Origin: JBAZCO01 sp041654915
GTDB lineage: Bacteria; Bacillota; Clostridia; Christensenellales; DTU072
NCBI GenBank assembly: GCA_041654915.1
Contig: JBAZCO010000013.1
Coordinates: 1 to 26,213, forward strand
Reading direction: 5' to 3'
Length of the DNA: 26,213 nucleotides
Part shown: piece by piece, positions 7,074-13,549 of the stretch
Layout: each line of letters starts with the position of its first letter
How positions within the stretch are numbered: the first letter of the stretch is position 1
The notes under the pieces: model-generated
The model's input: only the letters and a program-made list of their open reading frames with translations
Told to the model about the DNA's origin: nothing
Database searches by the model: none
Translations under genes and position numbers: made by a program

Positions 7074-7130
7074 TTAGGGAACTTGTGCTTTTTAGTTCCC
7101 TAATAACCCTCCTTTCTCATATTTTCCTCA
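7074..7130. repeat. Dispersed repeat, partial copy B
   Basis: Contains the hairpin TTAGGGAACT / AGTTCCCTAA and then CCTCCTTTCTCATATTTTCC, the same modules seen in copy A near 96-120 and 212-236 but in a different order. No coding potential is apparent. Confidence 0.55.
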
Positions 7131-7221
7131 TATTATTAAAGTTATAACATAGTTCTATCGCTATTTTGTGAGCATTCAACCGTTAGTTTCCCCCTTATCT
7201 TTAGGAGTCGCTAGTCGCTCC

Positions 7222-7345
7222 TAAAATATAAAATAAAATATCCATACGGGGGAAAACAGAGAGGTAGCCTTGTTCACTACAAACAAATGGTTATCGACAA
7301 ACCATATCAAAGGTGGAAAGTTATGAGAAAGAATGGGGTTTAAGG
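7222..7345 (+). repeat. Dispersed repeat, copy C
   Basis: Shares with copy D (7531-7667) the order: AAATATCCA, GGGGGAAAA, CACTACAAACAAATG, CGACAA, AAAGGTGGAAAGTTATGAGA, then a G-rich tract. The palindromic AAGGGGGAAAC part seen in A and D is degenerate here (AAGGGGAAAAAAA). Confidence 0.65.
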
Positions 7346-7530
7346 GGAAAAAAATTCATCAAAAATCTGCTGCTGCCGCACTTTTTACAACTTACATAGA
7401 GTTATTTTTAAGAGAGGATAAAAATATGTTTATCCCAAAATCCTCTTGCCAATTTGCTACTGCCGTACCTTATCCAACATTAAACGGGGTTTGCAGAACA
7501 CAACAATATTTATAAAAAATTCTATAAATC

Positions 7531-7726
7531 AAATATCCAAATGGGGGAAAATAAAACGGCAGTCTTTTTCACTACAAACAAATGATTAGCGACAAGCCTT
7601 ATAAAAGGTGGAAAGTTATGAGAAAGAAGGGGGTCTAAGGGGGAAACAAAGAGTATGTTTCCCCCTTGTAGAGTTATTAAAACATAGGGTACAATTTTAA
7701 CATATGGCGATAGTTCGCTTAAAAAA
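7531..7726 (+). repeat. Dispersed repeat, copy D
   Basis: Fullest copy in the window, oriented opposite to copy A. It contains the perfect palindrome AAGGGGGAAACA / TGTTTCCCCCTT (7637-7648 with 7656-7667). Its 44-base centre (7564-7607) resembles copy C, not copy A. Together A and D form an inverted pair flanking the ABC, LRR, thiN and thiT genes. Confidence 0.75.
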
Positions 7727-7792
7727 CCACCGTTACCGCAAGCGTTAACTTTTCAAATTATCTGCAATTAATTTTTGCGCCCTATGTTTTAA
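7677..7792. repeat. 116-bp MITE-like unit with imperfect 24-bp terminal inverted repeats
   Basis: The left end (7677-7700, beginning TTAAAACATAGGG) and the right end (7768-7792, ending CCCTATGTTTTAA) are inverted relative to each other with a few mismatches. There is no room for a transposase. The TTGCGCCCTATGTTTTAAC end recurs at 35-53. I could not identify target-site duplications with confidence. Confidence 0.5.
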
Positions 7793-7813
7793 CTATACGC
7801 ATCTTTTTGCGTC

Positions 7814-7928
7814 TTTTGGGTGTCTTTGAACGGCTAGCGGGGCTTGTAAGCCCAAATGCTCCCTATCGTACCGCTTGTACGATTTCGGGAGCATTTCCGT
7901 TCAAATGCACCTCAAAAACCACCCAAAA
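7814..7928. other. Nested multi-stem palindromic element (candidate structured RNA or mobile-element end)
   Basis: Five perfect stems nest or stack: TTTTGGGTG (7814-7822) with CACCCAAAA (7920-7928); TTTGAACGG (7825-7833) with CCGTTCAAA (7897-7905); GGGCTT (7840-7845) with AAGCCC (7848-7853); AAATGCTCCC (7854-7863) with GGGAGCATTT (7887-7896); and ATCGTAC (7865-7871) with GTACGAT (7877-7883). Stems 2, 3 and 4 meet at one junction. A short hairpin ACGCA / TGCGT lies just upstream (7797-7812). I match it to no known RNA family. Confidence 0.6.
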
Positions 7929-8087
7929 ACCTGCTGCCGCCGTACCTTATCAAGCTTAAACAGGGTTATTGCGGTGTTCGCTATCCGCTCCGTATTATAA
8001 TATTATACCTCAAAACGAAAGATAAGAAAAAGCAAGAAAAGATAAAACTTAAAGAAACCCATATATAATATAAATAAAAAGACTTCT

Positions 8088-8236
8088 ACCCCTCCAGACG
8101 GGAGGGGTTAGAGGTAGATAATACTACATATAACGATTGTGGGGTGGGGCGGAGTTGCGGGTCAAACGCCGCCTCGGAAAGGGCGTTTGGCGGCTTTTTT
8201 GTATTACTTTTTTGCCCGAATTGCAAAAAAGTAATA
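8088..8236. other. Cluster of hairpins, including a terminator-like pair of alternative structures
   Basis: Three elements in a row: an 8-bp stem ACCCCTCC / GGAGGGGT (8088-8108); overlapping alternatives CAAACGCC (8163-8170) with GGCGTTTG (8182-8189), or GCCGCC (8168-8173) with GGCGGC (8189-8194) followed by six T; and a perfect 14-bp stem (8202-8215 with 8223-8236, loop CCGAATT). The GCCGCC hairpin plus T-run is a good plus-strand terminator. No upstream gene on that strand is clear. Confidence 0.55.
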
Positions 8237-8357
8237 ATTATATAAACAACAAAAGGAATATTTAAAGTTTCTTTTGTTATTTCTATAGCCAAATATTACA
8301 AATAATAATCAATCATAAATTGTTATTTAGCTTATACAACTCGAACGAAAATTGATA

Positions 8358-8386
8358 TTGACAACAGAAGGTCGAAAAGATATAAT
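8358..8386 (+). promoter_or_regulatory. Perfect-consensus sigma-A promoter
   Basis: TTGACA (8358-8363), 17-bp spacer, TATAAT (8381-8386): an exact match to the bacterial housekeeping consensus. A perfect 7-bp inverted repeat ATTAGCA / TGCTAAT (8390-8396 with 8400-8406) covers the expected start site, a plausible operator or 5' hairpin. It drives the micropeptide region and perhaps the gene at 8685. Confidence 0.85.
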
Positions 8387-8456
8387 ATAATTAGCAATAT
8401 GCTAATATGGGGGAGTGTTGCCGCCTTATTTTTTTTTGGGGGGGGAGATTAGCGTT

Positions 8457-8534
8457 GTGTTCTTTTTAATAGGAATCAGTGTAGTTGTCCTAGCCTTGAC
8501 TTTTGGCATAAGTTTAAGACTTTATATTACTTGA
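8457..8534 (+). CDS. Candidate 25-residue hydrophobic membrane micropeptide
   Basis: GTG start followed by FFLIGISVVVLALTFGISL, then RLYIT and TGA. The G-rich tract plus AGA (8438-8447) ends about ten bases before the GTG and could serve as a Shine-Dalgarno site. The whole peptide is one hydrophobic span with a single Arg near the C-terminus. It lies about 70 bases downstream of a perfect promoter, and a hairpin (8531-8564) overlaps the stop. The form is like type I toxin peptides or small membrane regulators, but I recognise no family. A chance ORF cannot be excluded at this length. Confidence 0.4.
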   Translation: MFFLIGISVVVLALTFGISLRLYIT

Positions 8535-8684
8535 GGTCTTATCTGCCTTGTATAAGTGGCTCAAAACAACAAAAAAGCACACAAATATTTTTTTTAATTT
8601 TTATGCAAAGGGCAAAAGCTATTTTTTGTTTTTTGGGACATTTTATTTAATTCACGAATATGTTGGTGGGGGAGATTGAATCTT

Positions 8685-9095
8685 ATGGAAACGGATTTTA
8701 TGGAAAAAATGGCACGGGACTACAACCGTGAGTTAAGAATGGGAGTTGCGGGCACAAGTGAGAGCCTGCTTAGGGATTGTTTGGATATTGTAGAGCGCCA
8801 ACTCGACCTTATTATTGCGTGGCTGCAATGCGGAAGGCTTTGCAACCGTGCGCTTTCCTATCTTGAGAGTCTAAAACGCACTTCTTTGCGGGAGTTGAAT
8901 GCGCTTTTGGGCAATAATGATGTTCCTGCATACAGAGAACGCAGGAGGTCAGAAACAAATATGTTCAATAGGTTGGTGGACTTGCAAATTGAGCTTTTTA
9001 TTGCGCTAGACCGCCTAAAGGAAAGCGGCGCAGAAGTGGATGATATCCTTGAAATAGAAACCCGTGCCTTGGGTATTATGGGGGTTATTCGCTAA
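8685..9095 (+). CDS. Hypothetical helical protein
   Basis: 136 residues with no signal peptide or membrane span; probably cytosolic and almost all alpha-helical. It has amphipathic stretches such as LLRDCLDIVERQLDLIIAWL and FNRLVDLQIELFIALDRLKE, so a helical bundle or coiled-coil oligomer is likely. I do not recognise the family; the size and helicity recall small chaperones such as FlgN, but no motif supports that. I chose ATG 8685 because GGGGGAG (8668-8674) is about ten bases upstream; a TTG at 8676 would be only one base from it. The last 11 bases overlap the end of the convergent ferredoxin-like gene. Confidence 0.7.
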   Translation: METDFMEKMARDYNRELRMGVAGTSESLLRDCLDIVERQLDLIIAWLQCGRLCNRALSYLESLKRTSLRELNALLGNNDVPAYRERRRSETNMFNRLVDLQIELFIALDRLKESGAEVDDILEIETRALGIMGVIR

Positions 9096-10077
9096 AAAGC
9101 TCCTGCCACTCATCGGTTAAGGACAAATCTATAAGTTCAGTTTTTCTTGCCAGCTTATCCAGACGGGTCTTGTACCTATTGTCTGTGAGGGCAAGTACTG
9201 CTGCGCTTGTTGCCGATGACAGCACGGGCTTTGCCGCTATGCCGTGGCTATTAAATAAAGATTCTACTTCGGGTGCGCCCTCACCTTGCAAGAATATTTT
9301 TTCCGCCCCAAAGTGACTAACAAAATATTTTGCCGTTGCAACCAATGCCCTATCCCTAAAGCCGTCGTCCTCCGTGCCTATTGATGCGGCAATAATGCTT
9401 TCGGCTTTGTATAAAAACAGTCCTTGTCCGCAAAGTACTGTTAGGGAGTTTTCCTCCGCATCCAAGAGTTCTAGGAGCGCATCACTGCCCACCCTATTAT
9501 TGGGAACGGGAGGAATATATACGGTTTCTGACGGCATATCAAAGCGGGATGCGGCAAAGACCTCTCCCCTATTTTTGGGAGGGGGCGCATCCATAAAAAG
9601 TGATATGAGCGGCGGCTCTCCCGCCACAAGGATAGTTTCTGCCTTTGCCAACTTGTATTTTTCAAAAAACTCCACAGAGTACTTGCCAACCACGGCTCTC
9701 AAGCCCAATACGCTTTGTTCGGGGAGCGGCAAAACTACACTCTCCACTTCATCCTCGCCCACAAGCATAACCTCTATGCCGCTACCTTGCAAGATTGCCG
9801 CTATCTGCGGATAATCAATGCGTGCCGCACGGGGGGCAAGGGGCAGGTAGCACTCTATTTCTATGTCATACTCTATTGTCTTGTCGCAAGCTAAGCGCAT
9901 ACCTCTTTGGATATCGCTGTCGCTGAAAAACCGCCTATCCAAGTTGGTAGGCGGTAGGTCGGGCGCAAGAATACGGCATTTGCCGCAAATACCTTTGCCG
10001 CCGCAAGGGAAGTATCTACCCTTTGCAGTCAATATGTCTTTTAGATTGCCGTTGGTATTTTCTCGTCTTATTTTCAT
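9085..10077 (-). CDS. RACo-like [2Fe-2S] ferredoxin / reduced ASKHA-domain protein
   Basis: 330 residues. The N-terminus has a plant-type [2Fe-2S] pattern: Cys25, Cys31, Cys34 in CGGKGICGKC and Cys64 in RLAC. The remainder resembles the C-terminal half of RACo/DUF4445 corrinoid-activation proteins: ILVAGEPPLISLFM, YIPPVPNNRVGSDALLELL, FLQGEGAPEVESLF and a terminal IDLSLTDEWQELF. Full RACo proteins are 500-650 residues and carry a DIGTT-type phosphate motif after the ferredoxin domain; I see none here. ATP binding is therefore doubtful and the role unknown; electron transfer to a partner protein is the family-based guess. ATG 10077 was chosen because it fits the promoter at 10084-10112 and the ferredoxin start. 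No corrinoid protein or methyltransferase is nearby. Confidence 0.8.
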   Translation of the reverse strand: MKIRRENTNGNLKDILTAKGRYFPCGGKGICGKCRILAPDLPPTNLDRRFFSDSDIQRGMRLACDKTIEYDIEIECYLPLAPRAARIDYPQIAAILQGSGIEVMLVGEDEVESVVLPLPEQSVLGLRAVVGKYSVEFFEKYKLAKAETILVAGEPPLISLFMDAPPPKNRGEVFAASRFDMPSETVYIPPVPNNRVGSDALLELLDAEENSLTVLCGQGLFLYKAESIIAASIGTEDDGFRDRALVATAKYFVSHFGAEKIFLQGEGAPEVESLFNSHGIAAKPVLSSATSAAVLALTDNRYKTRLDKLARKTELIDLSLTDEWQELFSE

Positions 10078-10083
10078 TTTATT

Positions 10084-10112
10084 TTTATAATATATAATCA
10101 CCCAATTGTAAA
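10084..10112 (-). promoter_or_regulatory. Promoter of the RACo-like gene, predicted leaderless
   Basis: Minus strand: TTTACA (10107-10112), 17-bp spacer, TATAAA (10084-10089), then six bases to the ATG at 10077. No Shine-Dalgarno sequence precedes the ATG. The geometry is identical to the promoter at 2828-2856. Confidence 0.7.
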
Positions 10113-10137
10113 ACTTTTGGGAAATTATATTGGCGGT

Positions 10138-11967
10138 TTATGTTAAGGGCAAGAAATACTCCACGCACACAGCTGAAGTACTTGTCGTTGGTGTTTGCGC
10201 TATTTCGTGCGCCGATGTGACTATTTCGCCAAAAGTATTACCTGCGAAAAACATATAGCCAGCGCCTGACTCGCCAAGGTCTATCACCACATTATCGCCT
10301 ACGGTGAGAACATCAGCGCCGAATGCCTCAATATTAAATAGGTCAGTAAACACCGTGTCTTGAGGAATGAAAGTTTCGCCGCTTATAACAAGAGTTGTGC
10401 CGCTTTCAAACAAGCCCTCAATTTTAAGCAAGTTTAGCATTTCTTGATTTAATACAGGTGAATTATAGATGATGCGTGCGGGCGACATATTAAGGGCGGC
10501 GGACGGGTCATTTGCGATATCTATGTAGCTTTGTACAAGTTGGTCGGGGGTTTGGTTGTATACATAGGCTTTGGTTTCGGGGCTGCTGGTTGACATATCT
10601 ATTGTATACACGCCCACGGCGCTCAAGCGATATATTGAGGAGTCGCTCAATGCAGATGCCAAAGCGGCGGGCAAAACGGCAAGGGGTGTGTTGGGAGCAA
10701 CAAGTCCCAAAACTCCGCTAGAATAATTGCGGAACACATTTTTTACCTCTAAGCCTGCCAAAGAGGCGTTTAAGTCTGAGCTTGTTAAATAAGTATCTTT
10801 TAGCGCAATGAGGATAGGCTCTGATGTTTCGTCATCTATCGTGATGATTTCGCCAAGCTTAGTTTCGGCAATAACTCCGCCAAGGTTAAGCCCAATTTGG
10901 GAGACCTTTGAGTGTCCTAGCCGTTTTATCAGTATGTGGCAGTCGGATGCATCGGTGTCTATTGCGTCCGACACGGTCATATCCTCTACCTTCTGCCCCA
11001 AATCGTCCAGAGTAGCGTCGCCCAAGTAAGTCCATATATGGCTACCTTCGGGAGTATCTATAAGCTCACTTACAGGGGTGACCTTTAGCCCGTCCGACAA
11101 GCTTTGGGTTTTTGGGGTAACCCCGTCCTCCTCATATTGGGTTACGAGGGTGCAATCTTGCAAAGCAAACAGAACTTTGGGAGAGGTTTCGTCTATCGTC
11201 ATTATTTCTTTAAGGGCAAGAGCGTCCAAAGTTTCTTGCAAGCCCGTGCCAAGCTCGCCCACTTTGAGGTGTAAAAACTTGTTTATCAAGTCGCCCTCAC
11301 CCGGCTCGGTTATGATTTCCGACAGTTCAAGGTCATCAATAATTCCGTCCATATCATTGGAAAACTCGGATATTTCAACCTTGCCTAATTTTTGGAGCAA
11401 AGCGCTTGATGCGGGCGCATCTTCGGTGGCATCCTCATCATAAGTCACATATATAAAAGAATCTAAAGAGTAGGTGTCCAAACCGGAAAATGCAGTATTT
11501 ATGGGAGTAGCCAAAAATGTTTCATTTTGGAATATGGGAAAGTCGGGAAACTCCATACCAAAGGTATCTGCAACATTGCCCACCGTCATATGTTGGGTAA
11601 TCGCCTCGCCAAGATTTGGGAAAGTGCTTGCTTTGGTTACATTCTGCGGCACGCCAAGCTGATTGTAGAGAAGATTGGATATGGTATTTATTCCCATTGT
11701 CGATTCTATTTCGCCAATCGTTTTATTTTTATAGTCCATTACCGTGCCGGCAACCGTACCCACATAATTGTAAATGCTTTGGTTGCGTACTGACTTGGGG
11801 ATATTGGATGTGTCAAAACCTGTGTAGCGTGCGGCTAAATCGGCGGTTTTACCTACTCCGCCCTCACGGGTGATAAAATAGTAGCCCAAACCCGCCGTGC
11901 CGCCAATCACTAGCACAATGCCGACAATCACGCCTATCAAAAATGTAAAAACTTTACCAAGTTTCAT
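10138..11967 (-). CDS. Large single-span membrane protein with internal repeats
   Basis: 609 residues. One N-terminal membrane span (about 8-32, VFTFLIGVIVGIVLVIGG) is followed by a long extracytoplasmic region without further spans. At least two units of about 85 residues can be aligned: one around LELSEIIT, LHLKVGELGTGLQETLDALA, MTIDETSPKVLFALQDCTL; another around MTVSDAID, LGHSKVSQIGLNLGGVIAET, ITIDDETSEPILIALKDTYL. The C-terminal 200 residues are rich in Ser, Thr and beta-forming residues. It starts 30 bases after the CvpA-like gene, with GGAGGTATCAATT before the ATG, so the two probably form an operon. I do not recognise the family and assign no function; a cell-envelope role is likely from topology. 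Confidence 0.8.
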   Translation of the reverse strand: MKLGKVFTFLIGVIVGIVLVIGGTAGLGYYFITREGGVGKTADLAARYTGFDTSNIPKSVRNQSIYNYVGTVAGTVMDYKNKTIGEIESTMGINTISNLLYNQLGVPQNVTKASTFPNLGEAITQHMTVGNVADTFGMEFPDFPIFQNETFLATPINTAFSGLDTYSLDSFIYVTYDEDATEDAPASSALLQKLGKVEISEFSNDMDGIIDDLELSEIITEPGEGDLINKFLHLKVGELGTGLQETLDALALKEIMTIDETSPKVLFALQDCTLVTQYEEDGVTPKTQSLSDGLKVTPVSELIDTPEGSHIWTYLGDATLDDLGQKVEDMTVSDAIDTDASDCHILIKRLGHSKVSQIGLNLGGVIAETKLGEIITIDDETSEPILIALKDTYLTSSDLNASLAGLEVKNVFRNYSSGVLGLVAPNTPLAVLPAALASALSDSSIYRLSAVGVYTIDMSTSSPETKAYVYNQTPDQLVQSYIDIANDPSAALNMSPARIIYNSPVLNQEMLNLLKIEGLFESGTTLVISGETFIPQDTVFTDLFNIEAFGADVLTVGDNVVIDLGESGAGYMFFAGNTFGEIVTSAHEIAQTPTTSTSAVCVEYFLPLT

Positions 11968-11997
11968 AATTGATACCTCCTCCCTATATCTTTATAC

Positions 11998-12831
11998 TTA
12001 TATTTTAATCTTTGCAAGCAGGGATTTTAGGTCTACAAATCTTATCAACAAGGTATAGAGGTAGTTATGCTTTACAAAGAAGTTGGTGATATAGGAGCGG
12101 CTAATCACTTCGTTTACGGGCGACATAAAGGTAAAGTCCTCTAGGAGTTGGAATACCGTTAGCAATACAAGCATAACGACTACCCCAAGAGCAACACCAA
12201 ATATTGCGCCAAGAAATTTATCAACAAAGTGTAATACATATAAGCTAGAGGCAACTTTTTTGAGGAGCGCAAAGAGAATGGACACCAAGATTCTTGCCAC
12301 AATGAGAACGACTATAAATGTTGCCACCAAAATAATTAGTGTGGCAATAGATGCGGTGATAGCTTTTATCATATAAACGCTTTCTTCGCTTTCGAGCGCA
12401 CTTTCAAAAACAGGTTTTAAATAATTTTGCAAGTTGAGCGATGAAAACAGCAAATTACCCTCAAATATTTTGTCGTATTGTTGGTATTCGCCGTCCTTGT
12501 CTATAAATGCAAGCTCTTTGCCGTCCTCGTGACCAAAGTCGTAATAGGTTACGACGGTATTGGGTTCGTCAAGACGAGATTCTATGCCGGGCTGAATTGC
12601 ATTGGCAAGCTGTTCGTCCCATTGGGTGTTTGCGGTTATCACGGTGGTTAGCGGTGATGTGGCAAATACAGCTACAACAAGCACCAAAATAGAGGCGATT
12701 AAGCCTTTACTCATTTTTACAAACCCTTTTTTGATGCCTACAATTAGCGCAATAAGCAGTATAAACACCAAAAGCACATCTGCAACGATACCCATAATAT
12801 TGAATAAGTTTAAGTTTGATAGTCCGGACAT
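11998..12831 (-). CDS. CvpA-family-like membrane protein
   Basis: 277 residues. Spans are visible at about 13-32 (VADVLLVFILLIALIVG), 39-60, 160-195 and 210-235. The start IVADVLLVFILLIALIVGIKKGFVKM fits the CvpA/colicin V production family, whose N-terminus is followed by a GxxxGF-type turn. Unlike short CvpA proteins (about 160-180 residues), there is an extracytoplasmic insert of about 95 residues between spans 2 and 3, containing EQLANAIQPGIESRLDEPN. The C-terminal block DKFLGAIFGVALGVVVMLVL matches the family's second conserved segment. ATG 12831 was chosen for its GGAGGGTACA ribosome binding site; an upstream ATG lacks one. Family members act in envelope integrity and secretion; the exact role is open. 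Confidence 0.8.
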   Translation of the reverse strand: MSGLSNLNLFNIMGIVADVLLVFILLIALIVGIKKGFVKMSKGLIASILVLVVAVFATSPLTTVITANTQWDEQLANAIQPGIESRLDEPNTVVTYYDFGHEDGKELAFIDKDGEYQQYDKIFEGNLLFSSLNLQNYLKPVFESALESEESVYMIKAITASIATLIILVATFIVVLIVARILVSILFALLKKVASSLYVLHFVDKFLGAIFGVALGVVVMLVLLTVFQLLEDFTFMSPVNEVISRSYITNFFVKHNYLYTLLIRFVDLKSLLAKIKI

Positions 12832-12894
12832 TGTACCCTCCGAAACAAAGTTTATTAATAGTAGCATATAAATATAATTATCTATAATATTTGA

Positions 12895-12923
12895 ATTATA
12901 CCACTAAGGTTAATAAATTGCAA
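12895..12923 (-). promoter_or_regulatory. Promoter of the CvpA-like / repeat-protein operon
   Basis: Minus strand: TTGCAA (12918-12923), 17-bp spacer, TATAAT (12895-12900) with the extended -10 TGG. TTGCAA is self-complementary, so the same six bases could also serve a weaker plus-strand promoter for yyaC. Confidence 0.8.
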
Positions 12924-12991
12924 GAGCATATACATAGAATATTTAGGCTATTGATGGTAATAATTAAGAAAATTAGGGCGGGAGGATTGGC

Positions 12992-13522
12992 TTGGGGATA
13001 CCTGTTGTAGTTTGTATTGGTACGGCAAGCGTTGCTGGAGATAGTTTAGGACCAATGGTTGGCGACATCTTGCGGGAGAAATATAATGTGCGAGCTTATG
13101 TTTACGGCGGAATGAAACAGCCGGTAAACGGTATAAACTATCACACATATATAGAACACATAAAATCCCGCCACAACAAAAGTTTGATTATAGCCGTGGA
13201 TGCTTGCGTGGGCGAACCTAACGATGTGGGCAAAATAAAGTTTACCGCAGGCGGAGTAGCGGCGGGGGGAGCACTCAACAAAAACTTTGAAAAGGTGGGC
13301 AATGTAGGCATTCTTGGGGTGGTTGCGGAAAGGGAAAAGGATAATTTAAAGGCATTAATGGGTGTGTCTTACCATTTGGTGGAAAATATGAGCCGCACAA
13401 TTGCCTACAAAGTATATAAATTATTACTCAAGTGGGAAATCATTCGTCCCTACACAAAAAGAATACAAATAAAACAATCACAATTTCCATTGCGAAAACA
13501 GCGTGAATATGATATAATTTAA
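12992..13522 (+). CDS. yyaC: YyaC-family sporulation-associated protein (DUF1256)
   Basis: 176 residues with the family's hydrogenase-maturation-protease-like fold motifs: VVCIGTASVAGDSLGPMVGD (about 5-24), YVYGGMKQPVNGIN, IAVDACVGEPNDVG with the conserved Asp, and GVAAGGALNKNFEKVGNVGI. Bacillus YyaC (about 205 residues) is a sporulation gene product related in fold to the Gpr germination protease; its substrate is unclear. The start is TTG, with GGGAGG about six bases upstream; no ATG fits. The final 40 residues are basic (KRIQIKQSQFPLRKQREY), and this coding end contains the ftsH promoter. The gene supports a spore-forming ancestry. Confidence 0.88.
   Translation: MGIPVVVCIGTASVAGDSLGPMVGDILREKYNVRAYVYGGMKQPVNGINYHTYIEHIKSRHNKSLIIAVDACVGEPNDVGKIKFTAGGVAAGGALNKNFEKVGNVGILGVVAEREKDNLKALMGVSYHLVENMSRTIAYKVYKLLLKWEIIRPYTKRIQIKQSQFPLRKQREYDII
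13490..13518 (+). promoter_or_regulatory. ftsH promoter inside the 3' end of yyaC
   Basis: TTGCGA (13490-13495), 17-bp spacer, TATAAT (13513-13518). The -10 box falls in the last codons of yyaC and its stop is at 13520-13522. The leader to the ATG at 13550 is about 25 bases and ends in AAGGA. Confidence 0.75.
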
Positions 13523-13549
13523 TAACTATTTTTACGGTAAGGATATGTG

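Noticed and set aside
7333..7515. 60-codon plus-strand ORF in repeat copy C
   Set aside because: It begins within repeat sequence and shows no recognisable protein features; similar short motifs recur at 7931-7973 in another frame, fitting a non-coding repeat.
7897..7912. tRNA T-loop-like string GTTCAAATGC
   Set aside because: The bases are fully used in the stem with 7825-7833; no acceptor stem or anticodon arm can be drawn.
7856..8068. 70-codon plus-strand ORF
   Set aside because: It starts inside the nested palindrome and has a composition expected from random translation.
8086..8292. 68-codon minus-strand ORF across the hairpin cluster
   Set aside because: It reads through palindromes and a terminator-like T-run, has no ribosome binding site, and its residues show no domain pattern.
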